Origin: Rhodocyclaceae bacterium
GTDB taxonomy: Bacteria > Pseudomonadota > Gammaproteobacteria > Burkholderiales > Rhodocyclaceae
Reading direction: 5' to 3'
Assembly: GCA_008080565.1 (NCBI GenBank)
Contig: VIKE01000001.1
Coordinates: forward strand, 60,534-124,533
Length of the DNA: 64,000 nucleotides
Under the pieces are notes generated by a model. The model had not been told where the DNA came from. It ran no database searches and saw nothing but the letters and a program-made list of their open reading frames with translations. Below, one piece after another: positions 16,690-26,471 of the stretch (position 1 is the first letter of the stretch; every line of letters begins with the position of its first letter). Position numbers and translations under genes: made by a program.

Positions 16690-18873
16690 TTACTGCGGCG
16701 CGGGGTGGATTTCCAGGCCCCGCGTCAGCAGCGATTCCAGGGCTTCGCGTTTGAGCGGCTTGCTGATCAGGTAGCCCTGGATTTCGTCGCAGCCCTGGTT
16801 CTCCAGGAATCTGAGCTGCTCGTCGGTCTCCACGCCCTCGGCGATGAGGTTGAGGCCAAGGCCGTGGGCGATCGAGATGATCGCCTTGATGATGGCGTGC
16901 TGGCGGTATTCCCGGTCGATCTCCCAGACGAAGGACTTGTCGATCTTCAGCGTGTGGATGGGAAACTTCTGCAGGTAGCTCAGCGATGAGTACTGCGTGC
17001 CGAAGTCGTCGATGGCGATCATCACGCCGTGCGCCGCCAGGCTGTGCAGTTTCTCGGCGACCACGTGGGGATCGCGGATGAACAGGTTCTCGGTGAGTTC
17101 CACCTCGATGCGCGCCGGCTCGATCTGATATTCCTCCAGCAGGCCGACGAAGCGTTCGACGAAATCCGCCTCGTCGAGATGCTGCGGGGAAATGTTGATG
17201 GCCACGCGCGGCGGCGCGATGCCCTGCGCAAACCAGTTGCGCAGGGTCTTGCAGGCGGAGCGGATGACCCATTCGCCCAGATCGCCGATGAGATCGGCTT
17301 CCTCCGCCAGCGGCAGGAATTCGCCCGGTGGCAGCAGGCCGAGTTCCGGATGATTCCAGCGCACCAGCGCCTCCACGCCCTTTACCCGGCCAGAACCGAT
17401 GTCCACCTGCGGCTGGTAATAGAGCTCGAACTGGTCATGGCGGATGGCATAGCGCAATTCGCTTTGCAGTTTCAGGCGCTGATCCGCGCTTTCCCCCATT
17501 TCCCGCATGAAGAAGCTGTGCGTGTTGCTGCCGGCCAGGCGGCCGTGATACAGGGCGATGTTGGCGTGGCGGATGAGGGCGTCGGCCGATTCGCCATGCT
17601 CCGGATACATGGCGATGCCGGCGCTGATCGACAGATGAATGCTGCGGCCCGCATTTCTGAAAGGCTCGGTCAGTTCCTGGTTGATGCGCTCCACCAGATC
17701 CAGCACCTCCCCCTCGTGCTGGAAGCAGGGCGTGAGCAGCAGGAATTCGTCGCCAACGAAGCGGGCCAGGGTATCGCCGCCGCGCAGGCAGCGCTGGATG
17801 CGCTCGCCGACCTCGCGCAACAGTTCGTCGGCCTTGGCGTGGCCGATCAGATCGTTGACGTGCTTGAAGCGGTCCAGATTGAGGAACAGCACGGCGATTC
17901 GGCCCTGGTTGCGGCGCGCCTGGATCAGGGCGAGGCCCAGGTGGTCGCGGAACAGGTTGCGGTTGGGCAGGCCGGTGAGGGCGTCGTGGTTGGCCTGATA
18001 CAGCGTCAGTGCCTCCGCCTCGCGATGCGCGGTGACATCCCGCGCGACGCCATAGTAGTGAGCCTGATCGTCCGACTCTCCGGCCTGTTCCTCGGGCATG
18101 CCGACGGCCGCCAGGCTGACCTCGAAATGGCGGAAGCCGGCATGGTCGAGGCCACTTTTCAGACGCAGTTCGATGCTGTGCCGGGCGGTCTCCGCCAGTT
18201 TGCGCGCGCTGAAGGCGTAACGCGCCCGCTTCTGGTCGTGGTCGTGCACCAGGCGCGAGAAATGCCGGCCGATGACCTGTTTCTCCTCGACCCCCAGCAG
18301 CTCGTGCAGGCGCTGGTTGACGTAGGAAATCTTGCCGGTCTCGTCGAGGATGAAGATCACGTCCGGCGCAGCATCCACCAGGAAGCGGTGCAGTTTTTCG
18401 GAGCGGTCGACGCGCTGTCGCGCCGTCTTGTGTTCGCGCTCCAGGCAGCGCTGGGCGAGGGCGCGTGCCACGGCATAGAGCAGGATTTCCGGTTCGATGG
18501 GCTTGCGCACGTAGTCCATGGCGCCGAGGCGCAGCGCCAGGATGGCGGCGTCGATCTCGCTTTCGCCGCTGACCACGATGACTGGCATGGTCAGCCCCTT
18601 GTCGCGGGCCGCGCGGATGACCTCGTGGCCGGTCATGTCGGGCAGGTTGATGTCGACCAGCAGCAGGTCCGGCCGCGTGGCGGCGAGTGTCTCCAGGCCA
18701 TCGAGGCCGTTCTCGACCGCCTCCGTGCGGTAGCCCGCGTGCGTCAGCAGACGCTGCATGCTGGTCGCGAAGGTCCGGTCGTCCTCGATGATGAGCAGAC
18801 GAGCGTTGATCTTGCCGGACTCGCTCGAAGCGGGGGGAGAGGCGGGGAGGTCTTCCTTCTGCCAGAAAGTCAT
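16690..18873 (-). CDS. Response regulator with REC-PAS-GGDEF-EAL domains
   Basis: This 727-residue protein starts with a receiver domain (about 25-140: IIEDDRTFATS, phosphoacceptor in LLLVDINLPDMTG, conserved lysine in VRKPIEPE). A PAS domain (about 160-290) follows, then a GGDEF domain (from DALTGLPNRNLFRDH) and an EAL domain (about 470-720). The GGDEF signature reads VGDEF, so cyclase activity is doubtful. The EAL domain keeps its catalytic set: EALVRW, NISPQHL, ELTEN, IDDFGTQYSSL, KIDKSFV and AEGVET. It is therefore most likely a phosphorylation-controlled c-di-GMP phosphodiesterase. Its ATG directly follows the stop of the histidine kinase gene, its probable partner. Confidence 0.92.
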   Translation of the reverse strand: MTFWQKEDLPASPPASSESGKINARLLIIEDDRTFATSMQRLLTHAGYRTEAVENGLDGLETLAATRPDLLLVDINLPDMTGHEVIRAARDKGLTMPVIVVSGESEIDAAILALRLGAMDYVRKPIEPEILLYAVARALAQRCLEREHKTARQRVDRSEKLHRFLVDAAPDVIFILDETGKISYVNQRLHELLGVEEKQVIGRHFSRLVHDHDQKRARYAFSARKLAETARHSIELRLKSGLDHAGFRHFEVSLAAVGMPEEQAGESDDQAHYYGVARDVTAHREAEALTLYQANHDALTGLPNRNLFRDHLGLALIQARRNQGRIAVLFLNLDRFKHVNDLIGHAKADELLREVGERIQRCLRGGDTLARFVGDEFLLLTPCFQHEGEVLDLVERINQELTEPFRNAGRSIHLSISAGIAMYPEHGESADALIRHANIALYHGRLAGSNTHSFFMREMGESADQRLKLQSELRYAIRHDQFELYYQPQVDIGSGRVKGVEALVRWNHPELGLLPPGEFLPLAEEADLIGDLGEWVIRSACKTLRNWFAQGIAPPRVAINISPQHLDEADFVERFVGLLEEYQIEPARIEVELTENLFIRDPHVVAEKLHSLAAHGVMIAIDDFGTQYSSLSYLQKFPIHTLKIDKSFVWEIDREYRQHAIIKAIISIAHGLGLNLIAEGVETDEQLRFLENQGCDEIQGYLISKPLKREALESLLTRGLEIHPAPQ

Positions 18874-20967
18874 CTAGATCCCGATGGGCAGGCTGATCTT
18901 GAAGTGGGTGCCGCTGGATCCGGTCGCGCATTGCAGGGATCCACCGAGTTCGCCGACCAGCGTGGTGACGATGGCCAGGCCCAGGCCGGCATGCTCCCCG
19001 CCCTTGCCGGTGGATTTGGGACGCTCCAGGTTTTCCAGCATTTCGGCGGACATTCCCGGCCCATGATCGCGCACGCTGATTTCCAGCGTATTACCGTCCC
19101 GCCCCGCGCGCCAGAGGGTGGCGCCCAGTTCGATGCGACCGCGGCCGCCCATGGCCTCCGCCGCGTTGAACACCAGATTGCTGAGGACCTGCTTGAGCTT
19201 GTCCGCGTCGGTGGCGATGGGCGGCAGGTCCGGTGTCGCCGCGTAGGCGATGTCGATGCCCCGCAGTTCCGGTTTGCCCATGCGCCAGAAGCGCACGGCA
19301 TCGCGGATCAGGGTGTTCAAGTTCACCTTGGCCTGGGCGCTGGCGACGGCGGCGCTGGCGGGCTCGCGCATGCGTTGCAGGATACGGCCCACCCGGCGCA
19401 ACTCCTCCTCGACCAGGTCGAGGTCCTTGCCCGCCTGTTCCGGATTCGCCAACTGCTGGCGCAGCACGGCGAGATAGTTGCGGATCACGCCCAGGGGATT
19501 GTTGGCCTCGTGCACCAGTTTTCGCGCGTGCAGTTGTTGCGCCTCGGCGGCGTCGCGCAGGACTCCGGCGGTTTGCTCGCGCATGCGGACGGCCAGACCC
19601 AGGCGGCGCCCGGCTTCGCGGGAGAAGGTGTGCAGCAGGACCTGCTTGCGGGCGAAGTGCTCGAGGCTGGCGACATCGATGCCGATGGCCAGGGCGCCCA
19701 GGGCGTCGCCCTCGAACGCCAGCGGCAGGCAGAGCAGGCGTTCCCCGCCGAGCAGTCGCAGCACCTGCATGTCGGCGAGATGCTCGCCTGCAACCTTGTG
19801 GCCGGCGAGGCCGATGCGTCCCTGGAAGGCCAGGGCGATGCGGGAACGCGGGTCGGCCGGATCGATGGCGATTTCCTCGCCGCGCGGGTCGTGGTCCTGC
19901 CCGCCCTGCCAGTGTAGGCCGGCGTTCTCGGGGGTGAATACGGCGCAGGCGCGGGCGCCGAAGAGCATCGACGCGCCGCGGCGGATATCGAGCAGGGCCG
20001 CGTCGATTTCGGGGGTCGTCGTCATCTCGGGTTGCCCCAGCATGCCCTCCATGCGCTGCGCCACCGCCTCCGCCAGGGTTGGCGTCGCGTCTTCGGTGGA
20101 CGTGGCCGCCAGGGGGGCGGGCCGCAGCGGCAGCTCGATGCCCAGTTCGGCGGCGATGGCGCGCGCCTCGGTCTGGGCGGCCTCCAGCAACTCCAGCACC
20201 TGGGGGGTGTCGAGATTCCAGAAAGCCAGATCCGTCTCCTGCGCGGCGAGCCCGTTGTCGGCCTGAGCGTTGAACAGGTTGGCGAGCATGACGATCTGCA
20301 CCAGGGGGTGGGCCTGCTTCACCCGCTCCACGGTCTCGTGGTGGTAGAGCAGGCTGTCCACGAAGATCGCGTGCAGGCTCCAGCGTTCCGCCAACCACGC
20401 TCCCACCTCGGCATGGGTCAGGCCAAAGGCCTCTTGTTCCCGGCGCATCAGTTCCTGCTCGCCGGTGAAGTTCCTGAACATGTCCAGGTAGCGGTCGCCC
20501 TCGGTGGTGAGCAGGGCCAGCTGGCCGACGTCGTGCAGCAAACCGGCCAGATAGGCTTCGTCGACATTGCCATAGCGCAGTCTTTCGGCGAGCTTGCGCG
20601 CGGTCACCGCCACGCTCAGGCCGTGGAACCAGAAATACCCGAGATCGCAAGCGCGGGATTTCTGGAAGCGACCGAACAGCTCCGCCACCGATTGGTTGAG
20701 GGCCAGCCGGCGTATGGTGGTGGTGCCGAGCACGGCCAGGCACTGGTCGATGGTCTCCAGCCCGCGGCCGGGCCGGTAATACGGCGAGTTGGCGATGCCC
20801 ACCACGCGCGCGGCGATGCCGGCGTCCTTGCCCACCACCGCGCCGATTTCCGCCATGCCGACGTCGTCGCGGTCGCACAGCGCCATCAATTCCAGCAAAA
20901 CCTGGGGCAGCGACGGGAGTCGCGCCGTGGTCAGCCGCTTGTGGATATCGAGAGCGTCAATTTGCAT
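18874..20967 (-). CDS. HDOD-GAF-histidine kinase hybrid sensor
   Basis: The 697-residue protein joins an HDOD domain (about 15-210; LPSLPQVLLELMALC, GIANSPYYRPGR, AGLLHDVGQLALL) to a GAF-like region (about 310-450). A NtrB/PAS-type histidine kinase core ends the protein: H-box HEANNPLGVIRNYLAVLR near residue 490, N-box LVFNAAEAMGG, G1 DHGPGMS and G2 GLGLAIVTTL. There is no membrane segment, so it senses something in the cytoplasm. The next gene, a response regulator with GGDEF/EAL domains, begins at the base after this stop, which makes a kinase-regulator pair controlling c-di-GMP very likely. HDOD domains are often phosphosignalling scaffolds; the input signal is unknown. Confidence 0.88.
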   Translation of the reverse strand: MQIDALDIHKRLTTARLPSLPQVLLELMALCDRDDVGMAEIGAVVGKDAGIAARVVGIANSPYYRPGRGLETIDQCLAVLGTTTIRRLALNQSVAELFGRFQKSRACDLGYFWFHGLSVAVTARKLAERLRYGNVDEAYLAGLLHDVGQLALLTTEGDRYLDMFRNFTGEQELMRREQEAFGLTHAEVGAWLAERWSLHAIFVDSLLYHHETVERVKQAHPLVQIVMLANLFNAQADNGLAAQETDLAFWNLDTPQVLELLEAAQTEARAIAAELGIELPLRPAPLAATSTEDATPTLAEAVAQRMEGMLGQPEMTTTPEIDAALLDIRRGASMLFGARACAVFTPENAGLHWQGGQDHDPRGEEIAIDPADPRSRIALAFQGRIGLAGHKVAGEHLADMQVLRLLGGERLLCLPLAFEGDALGALAIGIDVASLEHFARKQVLLHTFSREAGRRLGLAVRMREQTAGVLRDAAEAQQLHARKLVHEANNPLGVIRNYLAVLRQQLANPEQAGKDLDLVEEELRRVGRILQRMREPASAAVASAQAKVNLNTLIRDAVRFWRMGKPELRGIDIAYAATPDLPPIATDADKLKQVLSNLVFNAAEAMGGRGRIELGATLWRAGRDGNTLEISVRDHGPGMSAEMLENLERPKSTGKGGEHAGLGLAIVTTLVGELGGSLQCATGSSGTHFKISLPIGI

Positions 20968-21257
20968 GGAGGACTGGCGATATTCCTTGGGGGGATCAGG
21001 CAGGCTCTGGAAATAAGGGTCGGCCTCGATCTATCGGCATCCCGGCAATAATCTTTAGGAAGCCCCGGTTGATCAGGGGGATATCGCGCAATGCAAAGGG
21101 GAGTGGCAGACGGGCTTGCAAGGCAGGAGCTTGCCCGGGGCGTCGCGCAAGTACTACTTACTCGCGTCTCGTTCAGTGATCGTGGCGGATCACGCCGGGG
21201 GTGGCGTGATCCTGCCTGAAGTTCGCGAAGTTACGACTTGGTTCGCGGGCCGAGAAC

Positions 21258-21872
21258 TTATTTCTTCTTGGTTTCCGCCGCTGTCGGAGCGGTCACGGAG
21301 AGGGCAAACGCTTCGGTGTAGATCACCCGCACCAGATCCCCCGTCTTCAAGAGCTTGAGCCGGGCGGGATCCTTCACCGGGAACTCGAGTTCCTCACCTT
21401 CCGGACCCCGTACGGTCACTACCTGGCTGCTCTCCTCGATGGCCGAGACCTTGCCCACGAGCGTGATCTTGCTGCGCATCACGCCCGCCGGCTTGTCGCC
21501 CTTCTTGGCGCGAGACAGGTCCTCGGTCACAGTTTTGCTCGGCTTGGCGTCCGTTGCCTTTTCCAGATTCACGACCAGGCTCTCCATGAACCGCATGGTG
21601 AGGATATCTCCCACCTTCACCTGCTCCAGGTTCCTTGCGCCCTCGCTGATGGTCAGCTTGCGCGTGCTTCCATCCGGGAATTTCGCGGAAGCGATGCGTT
21701 TTTTCGGGTCGATGGCGGTAATCGTGGCCTTGACCTCCACCTCAGAAGCGACCGCACCGCCCGAGTCACCCTTCAGTTCCATGAGCTTTGCTTTGGTGGC
21801 GGGCAGGTTGGCGGATACCGTAGACGACACCACAGCCAAGGCAACGAGGGTGGAATACAACATTTTTTGCAT
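21258..21872 (-). CDS. Secreted protein with two similar beta-rich halves
   Basis: The 204-residue product has a signal peptide (MQKMLYSTLVALAVVSSTVSA). Two similar segments follow: about 45-110 (VKATITAIDPKKRIASAKFP, then VKVGDILTMRFMESLVVNL) and about 135-195 (LVGKVSAIEESSQVVTVRGP, then LKTGDLVRVIYTEAFALSV). Each looks like a small beta-barrel with a G-DxVxVxYxEA hairpin at the end. The C-terminus is lysine-rich. The ATG at 21872 follows AGGAG by 5 bases and is preferred to a GTG two codons upstream. The gene stands alone with no operon partner. I do not recognise a named family; periplasmic location is inferred. Confidence 0.65.
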   Translation of the reverse strand: MQKMLYSTLVALAVVSSTVSANLPATKAKLMELKGDSGGAVASEVEVKATITAIDPKKRIASAKFPDGSTRKLTISEGARNLEQVKVGDILTMRFMESLVVNLEKATDAKPSKTVTEDLSRAKKGDKPAGVMRSKITLVGKVSAIEESSQVVTVRGPEGEELEFPVKDPARLKLLKTGDLVRVIYTEAFALSVTAPTAAETKKK

Positions 21873-22079
21873 GGTCACTCCTGGTCATGAAAACGATTGA
21901 TAGTCATAGCTTGATTCTTGTTCAACCGGCCAGCGAATCGGCAGGGCACTCACTCGGGCCGTGGTTCACCACACTTTTCCAGGCGGCTTCACGTCTTTTC
22001 GAGTGGGTGAGCCACGGCGTGGACATTTGCTGGGTCTGGCCGGATTCTACTCGGGCAGCAGGCGGGCAAGACCCGACGA

Positions 22080-25000
22080 TCACCTCCCCAGGCTTGGCGA
22101 TTTACCGTGAGTGCCGCGCAGCTTCTCCATGTACAGGTAAATCACCGGCGTGAGGTAGAGGGTCAGGAACTGCGACAGCACCAGGCCGCCCACCACCGCC
22201 AGGCCCAGCGGCTGGCGGATCTCGGCGCCGGCGCCCCAGCCGATGGCGATGGGCAGGGTACCGGCGAGGGCGGCGAAGGTGGTCATCATGATCGGCCGGA
22301 AGCGCACCAGGCAGGCCTGGAAGATGGCCTCGGCGGCGTCCATGCCCTGATGGCGCTGATGCTCCAGGGCGAAGTCGATCATCATGATGGCGTTCTTCTT
22401 GACGATGCCCACCAGCATGATGATGCCGACGAAGGCGTACAGCGAGAGGACCACCCCGAACAGGTAGAGGGTGAGCAGCGCGCCGAGGCCGGCCGAGGGC
22501 AGGCCGGAGAGGATGGTGAGGGGATGGACGAAACTCTCGTAGAGGATGCCCAGCACCAGGTACACCACCAGCACCGCGAGCAGCAGCAGGATGCCCAGCC
22601 CCGCGCGGGAATCCTCGAAAGCCTGGGCGGCGCCCTGCAGGCTGGTGTTGAGCGAGGCCGGCAGGCGCAATTCCTCTTCCAGTGCCTTCAGGCGGTCAAC
22701 CGCCTCGCCCAGGGAGTGGCCCGGCAACAGATTGAAGCTGATGGTCACCGAGGGTAGTTGGCCCAGGTGGTTGACCGTCAGGGCCTGGTTGTCGCGGCGG
22801 ATGTGGGCGACGCTGTCCAGGGGCACCAGGCCGCCGTGGTTCGCGCGCACGTGCAGCCGGCCGAGGATGGCGGCATCACCCTGGAATTCCGGCGCCAGCT
22901 CCAGGATCACCTGGTACTGGTTGGCCGAGCCGTAGATGGTGGAAATCTGGCGCGCGCCGAAGGCGCTTTGCAGGGCGTCCTCCACCTGGCCGAAATCCAG
23001 GCCCAGGGCGGCGAGCTTGTCGCGGTCCACGTCCAGGGCCATGACCGGGCTCTTGTTGTTGAGGTTGCTGTTGACGTCGACGAAGCCGGGCAGCTTGCGG
23101 ATGTGCGTGAGCAGCTTGTCGGTCCATGCGTACAGTTCCTCCAGGTCGGTGTCCTGCAGGGTGTACTGGTAGGCGCCGGAGGAGATCTGGCCGCCCAGGC
23201 GGATGGGCGGCGGGTTTTGCAGCGAGACCTTGATGCCGGGCACCGAGGACAGTTTCGGCCGCAATTCCTGGATGAGTTCGTCGGGCGTCAGCGCGCGGGG
23301 ATTGTCCACGCCGTACTTCGGTTTCAGCTTGAACAGCATGATGCCGGTGTTGGGGGTGATGCGGGAGCCGCCGGAGCCGACCACCGACATGAAGGTTTCG
23401 ATGTTGGGGTTCTGCGCGGCGATGGCGGCAACCTGCCGCTGCCGCTGCACCATGCTGTCGAAGGAGGCGTCCGGGGCGCCCTCGGTGTAGGCGATGATCT
23501 GCCCGGAATCCCCGCTCGGCAGGAAGTCCTTGGGAATCTCCCGATACAGCCAGACGCTGGCCAGCACGGTGGCGAAGAACACCGCCAGCACCAGCGGCGC
23601 CCGCGCCAGAGACCAGCTCAGGCTGACGCGGTAGGCGGCGAGCATGGCGGCGAAGCCCCGCTCGAACAGGCGGTACAAGGCACCGTGCCCGGCCTCGCGC
23701 TGCGGCCGCAGATAACGGCTGGCCAGCATCGGGGTGAGGGTCAGGGAGACGAAGCCGGAGACCAGGATGGCGGCGCTGATGGTCACCGCCAGCTCATGCA
23801 GCAGCCGGCCGATGATGCCGCCCATGAACAACACCGGTATGAACACCGCCACCAGGGAAAGCGTGATGGAAACGATGGTGAAGCCGATCTCGCGCGCGCC
23901 GCGGATGGCGGCCTGCATGGGCGGCTCGCCCTTTTCCACGTGGCGCATGATGTTTTCCAGCATGACGATGGCGTCGTCGACGACGAAGCCGACGGAAAGG
24001 GTCAGCGCCAGCAGGGAAAGATTGTTCAGGCTGAAGCCGAACAGGTGCATGACGGCGAAGGTGCCGATCACCGAGATGGGCAGGGCCAGCGCGGGAATCA
24101 GCGTCGCCGACAGGTTGCGCAGGAACAGCAGGATCACCAGGATCACCAGGAAGCCCGCCAGCACCAGGGTGAACTCCACGTCGTCGACCGACTCGCGGAT
24201 GCTCACGCTGCGGTCGTAGAACACCTCCAGGCGCAGGCTCGCCGGCAGCTTCTCCTGGAAGGCCGGCAGGATGGCTCGGATGGCTTCCACCGTGGCGATG
24301 GTGTTGGCGCCGGGCTGACGCTGGATGGCGAGGATGATGGAACGCTCCTGCCGCTCGCCGCGCACCAGCCAGTTGGCGCGCTTGTTGTCCTCGACGCTGT
24401 CGATGACCGTCGCCACCTCCTCCAGGCGCACCGGCGCGCCGTTGCGCCAGGCCACGATCTGCGGCCGATAGGCGGCGGCGTCGCCGAGCTGGCCGTTGTC
24501 GCGCAGGGCGAAGCTCTGGCGGGGTCCGTCCAGACTGCCGATGGGCTGGTTGACGTTGGCCGCGCTGACCGCCTTCAGCAATTCGTCGAGACCGATGCCG
24601 CGCGCCGCCAGGCGATGCGGATCGGCATGGATGCGCACCGCGTACTTCTGCGCGCCATAGATCAGCACCTGGGCCACGCCGGGAATGGTGGAGATGCGCT
24701 GGGCGAGCTGGGTTTCCGCGTACTCGTTGACCTCGTGCAGGGGCAGGGTGGGGGAGTGCATGGCCACGTAGAAGATGGGCATGTCGGCCGGATTCACCTT
24801 GCGGTAGGAGGGCGGCGTCGGCATGTCCGGCGGCAGCCGGCGCTGCGCCGCGGCGATGGCCGCCTGCACGTCCTGGGCGGCGGCATCGATGTCGCGCTCC
24901 AGGCTGAACTGCAGGGTGATGGCGGTGGCGCCGCGGGCACTGGTGGAACTCATGTTGTCCAGGCCGGCGATGGTGGAGAACTGCGCCTCGAGCGGCGTGG

Positions 25001-25190
25001 CGACGGTGGCCGCCATGGTTTCCGGCGAGGCGCCGGGCAGGCTGGCGGTCACCAGGATGGTGGGAAAGTCGACGCTGGGCAGTTCGGACACCGGCAGCGC
25101 GCGATAGGCGATGACCCCGAAGATGACGAAGGCCGCCATCAGCAGGGTGGTCATCACCGGCCGGCGGATGCAGAGTTCGGGGAGCTGCAT
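22080..25190 (-). CDS. RND efflux transporter (inner-membrane pump)
   Basis: This proton-driven pump of the AcrB/MdtB-MdtC (HAE-1) type exports drugs or other hydrophobic compounds. At 1036 residues it is full length. It begins MQLPELCIRRPVMTTLLMAA, has twelve predicted membrane helices in two halves with large periplasmic loops, and keeps the proton-relay aspartate pair in VGFVVDDAIVMLENI. The second half shows VGIVKKNAIMMIDFA. It follows the membrane fusion protein gene by 10 bases. No outer-membrane channel gene is present nearby, so a TolC-like protein from elsewhere must complete the pump. Substrate cannot be predicted. Confidence 0.93.
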   Translation of the reverse strand: MQLPELCIRRPVMTTLLMAAFVIFGVIAYRALPVSELPSVDFPTILVTASLPGASPETMAATVATPLEAQFSTIAGLDNMSSTSARGATAITLQFSLERDIDAAAQDVQAAIAAAQRRLPPDMPTPPSYRKVNPADMPIFYVAMHSPTLPLHEVNEYAETQLAQRISTIPGVAQVLIYGAQKYAVRIHADPHRLAARGIGLDELLKAVSAANVNQPIGSLDGPRQSFALRDNGQLGDAAAYRPQIVAWRNGAPVRLEEVATVIDSVEDNKRANWLVRGERQERSIILAIQRQPGANTIATVEAIRAILPAFQEKLPASLRLEVFYDRSVSIRESVDDVEFTLVLAGFLVILVILLFLRNLSATLIPALALPISVIGTFAVMHLFGFSLNNLSLLALTLSVGFVVDDAIVMLENIMRHVEKGEPPMQAAIRGAREIGFTIVSITLSLVAVFIPVLFMGGIIGRLLHELAVTISAAILVSGFVSLTLTPMLASRYLRPQREAGHGALYRLFERGFAAMLAAYRVSLSWSLARAPLVLAVFFATVLASVWLYREIPKDFLPSGDSGQIIAYTEGAPDASFDSMVQRQRQVAAIAAQNPNIETFMSVVGSGGSRITPNTGIMLFKLKPKYGVDNPRALTPDELIQELRPKLSSVPGIKVSLQNPPPIRLGGQISSGAYQYTLQDTDLEELYAWTDKLLTHIRKLPGFVDVNSNLNNKSPVMALDVDRDKLAALGLDFGQVEDALQSAFGARQISTIYGSANQYQVILELAPEFQGDAAILGRLHVRANHGGLVPLDSVAHIRRDNQALTVNHLGQLPSVTISFNLLPGHSLGEAVDRLKALEEELRLPASLNTSLQGAAQAFEDSRAGLGILLLLAVLVVYLVLGILYESFVHPLTILSGLPSAGLGALLTLYLFGVVLSLYAFVGIIMLVGIVKKNAIMMIDFALEHQRHQGMDAAEAIFQACLVRFRPIMMTTFAALAGTLPIAIGWGAGAEIRQPLGLAVVGGLVLSQFLTLYLTPVIYLYMEKLRGTHGKSPSLGR

Positions 25191-25200
25191 GGCGGGCGGG

Positions 25201-26361
25201 TCAGCCCTGTTTGGCGGACTTGCCGGAGGGCACGCTGTTCGGCTTCTCGCCCGGCGCCTTGATCTTCACCTTGCCTCCCGGAACCAGGCGGGAATGGCCG
25301 TCGGTCACCACCGTCTCGCCGATCTCCAGGCCCCGCGCGATGACGGCGAAACCTTCACGCACGGGGCCGACTTCCACCCGGCGCATGGCGGTTTCCTCAC
25401 CCGTCACCACGAACACGAAGGGCCCTTCCGGACCCTGCTGCACGGCTTCCGCGGGCACGCTGACAGCGGCGCGCAGGGTGTCCAGCAGCAGGCTGACCTG
25501 GAGATACTGGCCCGGCGCCAGAGCCGCGTCGGCATTCGCCAGTTCGGCCTTCATGCGCAGGGTGCCGCTGGTGGTGTCGACCGCCGGGTCGACGAAACGC
25601 AGTTCTGCCGCGTAGTCCGCTCCGGTTTCACCCGGTGCGCTTATGCGCACGCGCAGTCGCCCCGCATCCCAGGCGGCGCGCACGGCGGCGATGTGCCTCT
25701 CCGCCACGGCGAAGCTCACGTACAAGGGCTGGATGCGGTTGAGCGTGACCAGCTCGGTATCGTTCAGCTTCACCGCCGCGCCCGGATGCGCGCGCTTGTC
25801 CCCGGTCACGCCGGCGAAGGGCGCGCGCAGGGTGGCATAGCTCAGCTGCAGGCGGGCCAGTTCGAGCACGGCCTGGTCCGCGCGCACGGTCGCGTCGGCG
25901 GCCTCGGCGGCGGCGCGTAGATCTGTCACCCTTTCCTCGGAGACGAAGCCCTGGGCCTTCAGGGCCTGGGCGCGCTCGACGTCGGCGCGGGCTTTCCTGA
26001 GCAAAGCCTGGTCCCGCGCCAGGTTGGCCTCGGCCTGGGCGACGCGGGCCTGGAAGTCGGCCGGGTCGAGGAGCACCAGCACGTCGCCGCGTGCCACGCG
26101 CTGGCCCTCGCGGAACGGCATCTCGATGACCTGGCCGTCGACGCGCGCCTTCAGCGTCACGCTTTCGTAGGCTTCACCGCGCCCCACCACTTCCAGCAGG
26201 ACCGGGGCATCGCGGGCGACGGCGCGGGCGACGGTGACCGGCACGGCTGGCCCGGGCTTCTTCGCGGCCGGGTCCTCGCCGGGCCCGCCGGCGAACTTGT
26301 AGGCGGCGCCGGCGGCCAGCACGAGAACGAGGGTCAGCAGAAGGATGGATCGGGTATTCAT
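25201..26361 (-). CDS. RND efflux membrane fusion protein
   Basis: The 386-residue periplasmic adaptor links the RND pump to an outer-membrane channel. It has an N-terminal anchor (RSILLLTLVLVLAAGAAYKF), the lipoyl half-motif GRGEAYESVTLKARVDGQVI, an alpha-hairpin rich in Ala/Gln (AQAEANLARDQALLRKARAD), the second lipoyl half (LQLSYATLRAPFAGVTG) and a beta-barrel (AGQYLQ-like segment LAPGQYLQVSLLLD). It is in the same operon as the pump, 10 bases upstream. Confidence 0.92.
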   Translation of the reverse strand: MNTRSILLLTLVLVLAAGAAYKFAGGPGEDPAAKKPGPAVPVTVARAVARDAPVLLEVVGRGEAYESVTLKARVDGQVIEMPFREGQRVARGDVLVLLDPADFQARVAQAEANLARDQALLRKARADVERAQALKAQGFVSEERVTDLRAAAEAADATVRADQAVLELARLQLSYATLRAPFAGVTGDKRAHPGAAVKLNDTELVTLNRIQPLYVSFAVAERHIAAVRAAWDAGRLRVRISAPGETGADYAAELRFVDPAVDTTSGTLRMKAELANADAALAPGQYLQVSLLLDTLRAAVSVPAEAVQQGPEGPFVFVVTGEETAMRRVEVGPVREGFAVIARGLEIGETVVTDGHSRLVPGGKVKIKAPGEKPNSVPSGKSAKQG

Positions 26362-26471
26362 GCTCCAGTCCGGTTGAATGATGCCTGTTACGCAAGGTAC
26401 CCGATTTTGTGAAAAGCGGAAGCCTGATGGCTGCGGAAGTCTCCTCGTGGGGTACTTCCCTCACGCGCCGC

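Noticed and set aside
22758..25262. Long rightward open frame of 834 codons opposite the RND pump
   Set aside because: Antisense shadow; the leftward frame has all RND motifs.
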